Assembly (NCBI GenBank): GCA_022827265.1
Contig: JAJDTF010000045.1
Location: 1-49,027, forward strand
From: Acidimicrobiia bacterium
Lineage (GTDB): Bacteria; Actinomycetota; Acidimicrobiia; Acidimicrobiales; Poriferisodalaceae
Direction of reading: 5' to 3'
DNA length: 49,027 bases
The translations under genes and the position numbers were made by a program. This document shows, one piece after another, positions 37,810 through 46,802 of this stretch (its first letter is position 1; each line of letters starts with the position of its first letter). The notes under the pieces were generated by a model. The model did not search any database and had not been told where the DNA came from. It saw only the letters and a list, made by a program, of their open reading frames with translations.

Positions 37810-39039
37810 ATGGACAGGTACGTCGAGCGCATGGCAGACGTTCTGCTGGCGGACATTCTCGCTTCGGCGCCGGCGGTCATCATCACGGGTGCCAGGGCGT
37901 CAGGCAAGACGACGACCGCGCTGCGGCATGCGGCGAGCACCGTTCGGCTCGACAACCCGGTGGAGGCTGCTGCGTTCGAAGCCGACCCGGATGCCGCCTT
38001 AAGGGATCGTGAAGAGCCGCTGCTGCTCGACGAGTGGCAGGCCTGCCCGCCGGTCGTCGGGGCAGTGAAGCGCGCTGTGGACACGCAACGGCGAGCGGGC
38101 CGCTTCATTTTGACCGGCTCAGCGAGGTTCGACGACGATCCAGCCCTGTGGCCGGGGACCGGCCGCCTCATCCGAGTCTCGATGAATCCGATGACGCTTC
38201 GGGAGCAACTGAGGCGGCCCTTCCGGCCGTTCTTCAGCGAGGTACTGCCCGCCGCCGACACAGGCCCTCTGCCCGATCCGCCAGACCTGCGCGGCTATGT
38301 GGAGATTGCGCTCCGGGGCGGGTTCCCCGAGCCTGCGCTGGAACTGCACGGCGCGGCCCAGCGAGAGTGGCTCGCCAGCTATGTCGGCCAACTGCTTATT
38401 CGCGACCGGGCAACGGTCGGCAACGGCCTCGACGCGGGCCGACTGGGCGAGTTCTTTGAGGCGTATGCGCTCAGTTCGGCAGGGCTGGCGCATGACACGA
38501 CGCTGGCCGAGGCGGCCGGAATCGACAGCCGAACCGCACGGTCCTACGTCCGCCTGCTGTCTGAACTCGGGGTCGTCGCCGACATGCCGGCGTGGAGCAC
38601 GAACCGGCTGAAGCGGCTGGTACGCATGCCCAAGCGATTCGTGGCCGACACAGGCCTGCTTGGCTCGACCATCGGCGCCGATGCCGAGTACGTCCTCAGC
38701 AACGGCGACGCGCTCGGTCGGCTGATCGAGACGTTCGTGGTCAGCCAACTGCGGGCCGAGGCTCAGTTCGATCCATTGCGGCCCCGGCTGTGCCACCTGC
38801 GCGACCGAGACGGCAGGCGCGAGGTCGATCTGGTGGCGGATCTCGGGGCCAGAGGTGTCATCGGCGTCGAGATCAAAGCGCACAGTGCACCGAAGCCGTC
38901 GCACGCCAACCACCTTGCGTGGATGCGCGACTCGCTGGGCGACAGATTCACCGGCGGCGCGTTGCTGCATACCGGTCCGGATCGGTTCACCCTCGGCGAT
39001 CGCATCGAGGCCATTCCGATCTGCGCCCTCTGGAACTGA
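37810..39039 (+). CDS. AAA ATPase with DUF4143 nuclease-like C-terminus
   Basis: The 409-residue protein has an AAA_14-type ATPase (Walker A GARASGKTT at 27-35, Walker B PLLLDEWQ at about 71-78, ILTGSARF sensor) and a C-terminal DUF4143 region from about 150. That region contains a helical HTH-like part (LAEAAGIDSRTARSYVRLLSELGVV) and then REVDLVADLGARGVIGVEIKAH. The D and E-x-K spacing of this last segment matches the PD-(D/E)XK nuclease fold. These proteins are common in mobile or accessory gene sets and their cellular role is unknown. This gene is bracketed by 23-bp-period repeats on both sides. Confidence 0.88.
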   Translation: MDRYVERMADVLLADILASAPAVIITGARASGKTTTALRHAASTVRLDNPVEAAAFEADPDAALRDREEPLLLDEWQACPPVVGAVKRAVDTQRRAGRFILTGSARFDDDPALWPGTGRLIRVSMNPMTLREQLRRPFRPFFSEVLPAADTGPLPDPPDLRGYVEIALRGGFPEPALELHGAAQREWLASYVGQLLIRDRATVGNGLDAGRLGEFFEAYALSSAGLAHDTTLAEAAGIDSRTARSYVRLLSELGVVADMPAWSTNRLKRLVRMPKRFVADTGLLGSTIGADAEYVLSNGDALGRLIETFVVSQLRAEAQFDPLRPRLCHLRDRDGRREVDLVADLGARGVIGVEIKAHSAPKPSHANHLAWMRDSLGDRFTGGALLHTGPDRFTLGDRIEAIPICALWN

Positions 39040-39054
39040 CCGCTGCTGCCGGTT

Positions 39055-39146
39055 GGTAAAACAACTACTAGCCATATGGCAAAACACCCACTAGCTATGC
39101 GGTAAAGCACCTACTAGCTAGGAACAGGCGCACCCACTAGCCATCT
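39055..39146. repeat. Four tandem 23-bp repeats downstream of the DUF4143 ATPase
   Basis: Four contiguous 23-base units begin at 39055, 39078, 39101 and 39124. ACTAGC recurs at 39067, 39090, 39113 and 39136. The first three units share GGYAAARCA followed by CYACTAGC, while unit 4 diverges in its first six bases. The array fills the space between the ATPase stop and the convergent RCC1 gene. Its period equals that of the array upstream of the ATPase, and both contain ATGCG followed by an A-rich step. Confidence 0.85.
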
Positions 39147-39247
39147 GGAAACGCTCCTCGTCTGCCCGCCCGCGGGCACTGGCGCGTCGAGGATGACGCC
39201 CTGCGTCTTGAAGAGATCCTCCGCAGCCGTAGTAGCTGGGGGTGGCA

Positions 39248-42200
39248 CTAGTAGGCGATGAACCCGGGAATTCCCCAGCACTCGATGGCGCCGTCGGTGC
39301 GCACGCCGCAGACGTGGCTGCGACCTGAACTGATCGAGGTGAAGCGGCTGCGCGGGTCGGGCTCATGGCGGTTGTAGGGCTTGTTCGGCGTGTAGGAGGT
39401 GCCCCAGCAGTCGACGACACCACCGATCCGAAGTCCGCACGTGTGCGCCGGGTAGGTGATGCGGCCCTCGTCATCTTCGTACGGGCCCCAGTAGCCGCCC
39501 CCTGCACCGACAACGACATCTGAGTAGCGCTGGGTTGATGAAGGCCCTTCGTCGTGCGTCAGACCTTGACCCCAGCATTCGATCCTGCCGTCCGCGCGGA
39601 GACCGCATGCATGAACCCCGCTCGCCGCCACTTTGACGAAGTCGTTGCCTGCTGGAGGGGTCGACTGGCCGAAGCTGTTGTCGCCCCAGCACCGAATCGA
39701 CCCGCTTGTGTGTACGGCGCAGGCTTGCCCGAGATGACGCCTCTCGCCTCTCCGATAGTCCGAGACAGTGCCAGCGGCCACCTGCACGTAGTCGCCGCCC
39801 CTCGGCATCGTCTCGCCACCGTCGCTGCGATCCGAACACGTCACCTCGCCCGCCGAGCCCAAGGCGCACAAGAGATGCCCAGAGTCACTGAACTGCACGA
39901 TCTCTTCGCCGATTGCTCCGACGGGGACATCGCGTTCGGCATCCAGAGACCAGCACCGCTGCGTGCCGACTTCCGTTCGGCCGCAAGCGAAGCTGCTTCC
40001 CGTGGTGAGTGACGTGAAGCTCAGTCGTTCGGGAGTGTTCGATGGCAGGTCTTGATACTCGCCACCCCAGCACTGCACTGTCCCGTCGGTCCGGCGACCG
40101 CAGGTCAACTCCTCGTTCGCGCTCACCTCGATGAAGTCAGCATCGTTGTCGAGCGATCGGCGGAATCGACCCGAACCCCAGCACCGCGTGCTGCCATTGG
40201 GGCGTTCAACGCACACGTGGTTGCCGACGGCTGTGATCGATGCGAATTCCTGACCTCGGACGTCCTCGGGTGGCTGCGCTCCGCCCAAGTCGCCCCAACA
40301 CGCGACCAGCCCATCGCGCGTGAGGCCGCAGGTGAACGAACTGCCAGCTGCGATGTCCTTGAACGTCAAGGGCGGTGGCTCGGCGGTCGGTTCGTAATCT
40401 GCGTCGTCGGTTTCCTCAACGCCATGTGCCGTCGTTGGCGGCGTGAGCCGGCCATCCCCGCCATACCCCCAGCACTCCGGCGTTCCATCGGCACGAAGAC
40501 CACACGAGTGCCTGGACCCCAAGGCAATCGCTGAGTATCGAGCGCCTTGGGGCGGCGACCTGACGCCATACTCGTCCTCGTCCTCGCCATACATGTCAGA
40601 GCTCCAGCACACTGGGCTGCCGTCGAGTCTCAGACCGCAGCTACGACCGCCACCGACCGCAACGGCGGTGAATTCCCCTTCAGGGACATTCCAGTCATGA
40701 ACCGGTCCTCGCGTTCCGATGGATGAGGCGACGATGCACTCGAGTGATCGATCAGCAAGCAGGCCGCAGGAGTGGCTGAGGCCGATGGACGCCTCCGCTC
40801 GTTGAGACAACGACACTGACGCGGCGACATGGGTATGTCCGTAACCCTCGTCCCAGCCACCGCAGATCAAGTAGTGATCGACCCTGAGGCCGCACCACAT
40901 CGTGCCGTGCCAATGGACGTCGAGGACGCGCGCATTTGACGGGACATAGGTCACTCCAGTGCTGTCGTACCCCCAGCATTCGACTGAACCGTCCGAACGC
41001 GACCCGCAGCCGCCGCCGTTCGCGCCCGACGCGGATGTGAACACAGGTCGGTCGAGTCGCCGGAGGTGCAGTCTGAATCTGTTGAGCACAGTTGCTGCCT
41101 GCCCGCGCGTCATGGCTCCTTGGCGGCACCCTTCGGGCGAGCGGTCGATGCACATGCTGAGGACATCTGCTCCGACCGCAGCGACGGTATGGGCCACGGC
41201 GACCGATGATCTCGCCTGCTGGTCGCTGTCGTTTCGCACATGCAGAGCGCGCTGCAGACTCAGATCGAGTTCGCCTCGGGTCACCGGCTCATCGGGGCAG
41301 AACGTCCGGGCTGCCGAATCGCATGGCCGCATGACATCCGCAGCGACGAGCCTTCGAGCGTGATCTGCCCACCAGACATCGGCCGCGACATCGTCCCACG
41401 GCTTCAGTGTCGCGGCGTATTGCGCAACAGTCGTTCGCGACAGCTTTGCGGCACCGAGTGAGTCGCCCCGATGTTTCGGTGTCGCGGCGTCTTGTGCAAC
41501 GGCGGGCAGATCGGCGCCAATCAGCCGGTCGAGCCAGACGGCCAACGTCGCACGCGAGAGCGGTGCGTCGGTGCAGAATCGCTGCGTCGTGCACTCCGTG
41601 CCTGCGATGACGCCGAGTTGGTCGAGTTCCAGGACATCGGCGGAATGCCATCTCGGAAGATTGATCTCGAACGGCACCAGCTGCGCAGGGGCGGAGTAGT
41701 TGTGGTGGCCCCAGCAGACGACACTGCCGTCAGCGCGCAATCCGCAGGTGCTGTCGTGATCGGCTTGCAGATCGCTGAGGGCTTCACTAGTCGGCGGCGT
41801 CGATTGGCCAGCGTCGTCGGCCCCCCAGCAGCGCGTCGGCCCCTCGAGGGTCACGCCACAGCTGTGCTTGCTGCCCGCGGTGATACTGCGGAAACGAACC
41901 CCGCTCGGAGGCGATGACTGGCCAAACTCATCGGCCCCCCAGCAGACGGCGCTTTGGTCCTCGAGTAAGGCACATGCGTGATGGCGGGTTCTATCTTCCG
42001 AGCCGCCGGAGCTGTACCAAGCCCCGTCGCTGAGAGCCAGTGCTCGGTACTTGCGATCGAGACTCTCATTCCGGCCGAAGTGTTCACCGATCGACGTGGT
42101 GCCTCGGTACGGATGCACGATCTGCTCGAGTTCTTCGGGAAAGCCGTAGGCGTTGTCCCAACACTTGATACGACCGGCATCATTGATGGCGCAAGCGAAG

Positions 42201-43861
42201 TACTCGCTCGTAGCGATCGCGATGTGCTTGCCAGACGGCGGTGGCGGCAGGTCTTGGCTGTGCCAATTCTGGTTGGCTCCCCAGCAGTGGACAAAGCGTT
42301 CTGACGTCAGGCCGCATGCTCGGTCAGCGACAATCACGAGCGTTGAGAATGTGAGTTCGTCAGGAATGTTGTCAACGACCGCATCGAGTCTTGGTTCGGA
42401 GTAGTTCGCGTAATGCCGCCAACACGTCGCATGACCGTCAAGGAGGAGACCGCAGGTGAGATCGTTACCGATAGCGATCTCAGCGAAGCGCGCACCGCCG
42501 TGGACCGGCGCTGTTGGGTCATGACCCGCGCCCCAGCATTGGGCGAGACCGTCGGCTCGCAGGCCGCAGGAGAGCACCGGTCCATGGCTGCCTCGCTCAT
42601 TCCAATCGGTGAACAGCCGCGAAAAGTGCGCGAGCGCCGGGGGAGGCGTCGACTGCCCGTAGGCATCTGAGCCCCAACAGAGTGCTTCACCGGTCGTCGT
42701 CAGTCCGCAACTGTGCTGAGAACCAGCGGAGATTTCTGCGAAGACCACGCCGCGAGGCGGGCTGACTTGACCGTCGATATCGCTGCCCCAGCACAACGCG
42801 GTGCCTTCCGGCTGCAGCCCGCATGTGTGCAGACCTCCGGCCGACAGGGAGCTGAATCGAGCTTCGGCCGGCGGCGTGCTCTGGCCGTATGAGTCGTCGC
42901 CCCAGCACACGGCCGCACCATCGGTCTCGAGCGCGCATGTGTGCCCAGCCCCAGCGGCGATGTGTACGAAAGACTGCTCGGTGGGTGCATCGAGCTGGCC
43001 GGTGTCATTGTTGCCCCAGCACAGGACGCGTTTGTCGTCGCGTAGGCCGCAGACATGCGCGGTGCCTGCATCGATGGCCAAGAACTGAGAATCGGCTGAC
43101 TCGTCGAGCCAGTCGGCTGTGTTCGGCTCCTCCCAGTCCCAGTAGTACCTGCCCCAGCAGCGAATCCGATTGTCACCATCGAGGGCGCAGACATGCGATA
43201 CAGCGGTTGCGATTGCCTGATATGTCCCTTGCTCGAACGGTGGTGTCGGCTGATCTAAGCCGGTCAGGTATCCCCCAGGGAGGTTGCGAACCTCGTCCCA
43301 GCAGTGGATGCCACCGTTCGCGCGGAGTCCACAATTGTTGTCACCCTGAGAGTCGATCTCGACGAAGTTGCTGGATGCGAGGCTCGAAGCGTTGCCCTTA
43401 AAGGGGTAGAGACTCGTCTATCGCCCCCAGCATCTCGTTCGGCCGTCCGCGAGCAAGCCGCACGTGTGTCGACTGCCGGCAGCGATCGAAACGAACACCT
43501 CCGGCATAGGTCGTTCCCGAACGCAATAGGTGTCCATCGTGCATGGCGAACCTGGGATGAACGGGGCCCCGTCTGCTTCGACAGCCGCCTGGTCAACCGA
43601 CGGAGTGTCGCCGTGACTCGCGAATCTGTCTTGCTCGCTGAGCGCCAGTGGTGTCGCGGGCGAGGTCGATGTTCCCGCAGGAATCGGACCTCTCGGGATG
43701 ACTGAATCCGACGAAGAACTCTCTCCGCTCGTTCCAGACTGCTGAACGCCGGAAGCACCGTGCTCGCTTCCGCTCGCGCTGTTCGGCAGGGACACCACCG
43801 TTGCGACCACGATCGCGCAAATGCTGGCCCTGAGAGCTCGAGCGCCGATCCTGCGAGACAC
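39248..43861 (-). pseudogene. RCC1-repeat/SLH surface protein A, interrupted by an in-frame amber codon
   Basis: GTG 43861 (AGGAG 8 bases before it) opens a signal peptide ending near PNSASG. After a Ser/Thr-rich linker the first RCC1-type repeat runs to RTRCWGR and meets TAG at 43418-43420. The frame then stays open for about 1390 codons to TAG at 39248-39250. The body is many repeats of the pattern aG..H.CGL..dG...CWG...GQ..PP. In the middle (about 41050-41650) lie three SLH-like modules, for example FCPDEPVTRGELDLSLQRAL, suggesting cell-wall attachment. A partial product could start at 43081 but would lack a secretion signal. Paralogue B lies directly upstream. Confidence 0.75.
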
Positions 43862-43872
43862 CTGTCGGACTC

Positions 43873-45635
43873 CTAGTAGGCGATGAAGGCAGGAATGCCC
43901 CAGCACTCAATCGCGCCGTCGGTGCGTACGCCGCAGACATGGCTGCGGCCGGAGCTGATGGACGTGAACCGGCTGCGGGAATCGGGTTCATATCGGTTAT
44001 AGGGCTTGTTCGGCGAATAGGTAGTGCCCCAACAGTCAACGATTCCGTCGAGTCGCAGCCCGCAGGTGTGCGCAGAATGCACGATCTCGCCATCATCGGT
44101 TTCGTAGGGGAACCAGAACCCCCCGCCTGCGCCGACAACGACATCCGAATAGTCGTGCGAAGCCGGCGGCGCTCTGCCATCGCCATACCCCCATCCCCAG
44201 CAGACGATTTCTCCGTCTGTACGCAGGGCACAGGCATGTATGCCGCTTGCCGCCACCTTGACGAAGTCGCCGCCTGCCGGAGGCGTTGACTGTCCGAAGC
44301 GATCATCGCCCCAGCAGTCGAGCGCGCCGTCCTTCCCGACACCGCAGGTATGCGCGTGGTAGTGAATGTCGCCGCCGGCGTGCCCCTCAAGGCCACCAGC
44401 TGAGATCTGCGCATACGAACGTCCAGCAGGTGGCGTGGCTTCTCCGGAATCGTTGCGCCCCCAGCAGTCGACTGCGCCGTCGGGCGCCAACACACACGTG
44501 TGGTGACCGGAGTCACTGAGCTGTGTGAAGCCTCCAGCGGCTGCTTCGTCGGGCACCGGAAGCTCGGGATGAAAGGTCCAGCACGATGCGAAGGCACTAG
44601 CGGCTCGACCGCAGGCGTACGTGCTCGCCGTGGTAACCGACGAGAAACGCTCGGTCGATGCGTGGAAGTGTGCATCGTTCCAGGCGTCCCAGCATTGGAC
44701 GGATCCGTCGACTCGGTGACCGCATGTGTATCGATCGCTCGCGCTGACCTCGACGAATCGGCCGTCGAGATCGAGCGCGCACGCGTGCGAATCGGTGGCT
44801 GCAAAGTCGGTGTAGCTGCCACTCTCGTATGGTCGGGGTTGCTCCCAGGACAGCGGGTGGCCACGCGGAAACGATCCCTCGCCCGTCCAGCAAAAGAGAC
44901 TGGCGTCGGTGCGCAGACCGCAGGTCAGGCCGCCTTGGGCATCGATCCGCACGAAATTGCTCGCTGCCCAACTCGATGCAGTGCCTGTGAAGTGGTCTGA
45001 GGTGTCGTCGGTGTAGTGGTTGGCATAGTCGTAGCCGAAGAACGATGATCCGCCCCAGCACCGGACCCGACCGTCGGCCAACAGCCCACAGGTGTGCCGC
45101 CGCCCCGCGGCGATGTCGATGAACCTTGCCAGCGGTGGTCGATAACGCTCGCAGTAGTGGTCCATCGTGCAGGGCGTTTCCGCGAAAAGCGGAGCGACAG
45201 AATCGGCGAGGTCGGCCTCGGCTTGCAACGCAGCCGCAGCGAGATCTGTCTCCATCTTGGTCTGCCGAAGGGACGCCGCAAGTTCGTCTATGAAGGCTGG
45301 GTCTTCCGGTCCAGGCCCTGATCATTCGTCAATCACGGCATTCCAGCGTTCAGCCGCAGTGAGGTATGGAGCCCTCGGAGAACTGCTGCGTCGCATACTT
45401 GCCGTTTCTAGGTCCTGCTTGAGCAGCCTCAGCCGGTCGCCGTCCTCGGAGAACTGCTGCGTCGCATACTTGCCGTTTCTGGCTCCGCAGCGCTCTCTGT
45501 GTCATGTCGCGTCGCTGCCGATGTCGGTGGCGGTGCCGCTTCTTCAGAGGAAGGCACCGGCGAACACGCCGACGCGGTCATCGCTATACAGCAGAGTGCG
45601 ACGCAGAGGCTCCCGCGCATGCCTGTGAATCGCAC
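43873..45635 (-). pseudogene. RCC1-repeat protein B, frameshifted after a lipoprotein signal
   Basis: The N-terminus at 45635 reads MRFTGMRGSLCVALCCIAM then TASACSP, a lipoprotein signal with the lipobox TASAC. The frame is broken by a 37-bp direct repeat arrangement (45373-45480, net 71 bp). Collapsing one unit restores the frame, but a TGA at 45322-45324 remains. From ATG 45255 the frame is open for 460 codons of RCC1-like repeats and ends GAIECWGIPAFIAY, nearly identical to the end of gene A. It has no SLH part. Its stop lies 11 bases before the start of gene A, whose Shine-Dalgarno overlaps it. Confidence 0.7.
45373..45480. repeat. 37-bp direct repeats separated by 34 bp
   Basis: Identical 37-base copies occupy 45373-45409 and 45444-45480 (each begins CCTCGGAGAACTG on the plus strand). 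The 71-base period is not a multiple of three. The copy nearest the signal peptide is in the lipoprotein frame, and the other copy reads ETASMRRSSSPR in the frame of the downstream protein. Recombination between them would delete 71 bases and rejoin the two frames. Confidence 0.85.
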
Positions 45636-45713
45636 GACCTCACTCTATGAGAGCACCTCACGTTGCTCGGAAGGCTCGTCGAGTCATCGCGTGCCAATGG
45701 TGGGCAGGACGGT

Positions 45714-46733
45714 TCAGCAGCCTGGGGGGAGTCGCTCGACGAGCCAGTTGGGGGGGAGGGAGCCCTTGTGGGCTATGAGGCTGATGGCGCAGCGGGGTGG
45801 TGGCTGGGTGGGGTCGGTGGCGTGGGGGGTCATTGAGGTGCGTTTGCCGACGGCTTCGACCAGGTAGGCGGTTGCGTCGGCTCCTGTGGCGCTCGCGGTG
45901 GCGGCGGCCTGTGAGGCGTTCGCTTTGTCTGCGCCGGCGGCGGGCGCTGTGTGCACCAAGCCCTTGAGCCGGGCGACGCCTTCGGGCAGATCGGCGAGCA
46001 ACGACTCGATGACGGGCATGGGAATCGGTGCATCGAGGACGACGGTCTGCGATTCGAAGAGATTCTCCACGACGTGCCATCTGGAAGCAGTGGCCCTCTC
46101 GGGTGCCGGTCGTTCAGGGGTGTCGACCGCGTCACTGTCCGATTGGGGGCCGAGCAGCACATCGATGGGCACGGCGGCACGACTCGCGCGGACAACGGTG
46201 GAGTCGGCTGAAAGCCCGGCCAGCCATTCACACAGGTCGTCGGCCTTGCTGGCATCGTCGAGCAAGTCGATCTTGTTGACCACCAGCAGGTCTGCCGCGG
46301 CGAGCTGCATCCGCACGGTGTCGGCCACCCAGCGGTCATTGGCTTGGCGTCGCACCTGCTCGGCATCGGCCAGCACCACCACCGCGTCCAGTCGCAGCCC
46401 GGGCGTATGGCCATACGCCGCGATCTGAGCAGGGTCGGCAACACCGCTCGCCTCGATGAGCAGGCGTTGTGGGAGCGTGCCCGCTGAGCGGATCTGCATG
46501 AGTGCGGCGGCGAACCCGTCGGCGAGCGTGCAGCAGATGCAGCCGTTGGCCAACGTCAGCTTGTCGCTGTCGGCGGCCACGATCAGGTCTTCGTCGATGG
46601 AGATCTCGCCGAAGTCGTTGACGATCACTGCGATGCGCTCACCCGAGGAACGCAGCACATGATTCACCAGCGTCGTCTTGCCCGCGCCGAGATAGCCGCC
46701 GACAACCGTCACGGGAAGGCGCTGAGTGCTCAT
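45714..46733 (-). CDS. CobW/COG0523 family metal-chaperone GTPase
   Basis: G3E-family GTPases of this branch insert or traffic zinc, cobalt or other metals. The 339 residues contain Walker A GGYLGAGKTTLVNH (about 12-25), VNDFGEISIDEDL, the metal-binding Cys motif NGCICCTL, the switch-like IEASGVADPAQI, the G4 motif NKIDLLDD, and a shortened C-terminal CobW_C domain that includes LARLKGLVHT. An Ala/Asp-rich insert interrupts the C-terminal domain. No Zur box or metalloprotein partner is visible, so the metal cannot be predicted. Confidence 0.9.
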   Translation of the reverse strand: MSTQRLPVTVVGGYLGAGKTTLVNHVLRSSGERIAVIVNDFGEISIDEDLIVAADSDKLTLANGCICCTLADGFAAALMQIRSAGTLPQRLLIEASGVADPAQIAAYGHTPGLRLDAVVVLADAEQVRRQANDRWVADTVRMQLAAADLLVVNKIDLLDDASKADDLCEWLAGLSADSTVVRASRAAVPIDVLLGPQSDSDAVDTPERPAPERATASRWHVVENLFESQTVVLDAPIPMPVIESLLADLPEGVARLKGLVHTAPAAGADKANASQAAATASATGADATAYLVEAVGKRTSMTPHATDPTQPPPRCAISLIAHKGSLPPNWLVERLPPGC

Positions 46734-46802
46734 GTGTCGCTCATCTTGCTCGTGCCCGCGACATCGCCGCGCACCGCCGTGCGCCCGCCGCTGGAGCGGC
46801 CC

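Noticed and set aside
39055-39146. Possible CRISPR array
   Set aside because: The 23-bp units are contiguous without spacers and no cas gene is present.
43593-44864. 423-codon minus-strand ORF overlapping RCC1 gene B
   Set aside because: It is in a different frame from the RCC1 repeats; Ser/Thr/Arg-rich output is an artefact of the repeated codons.
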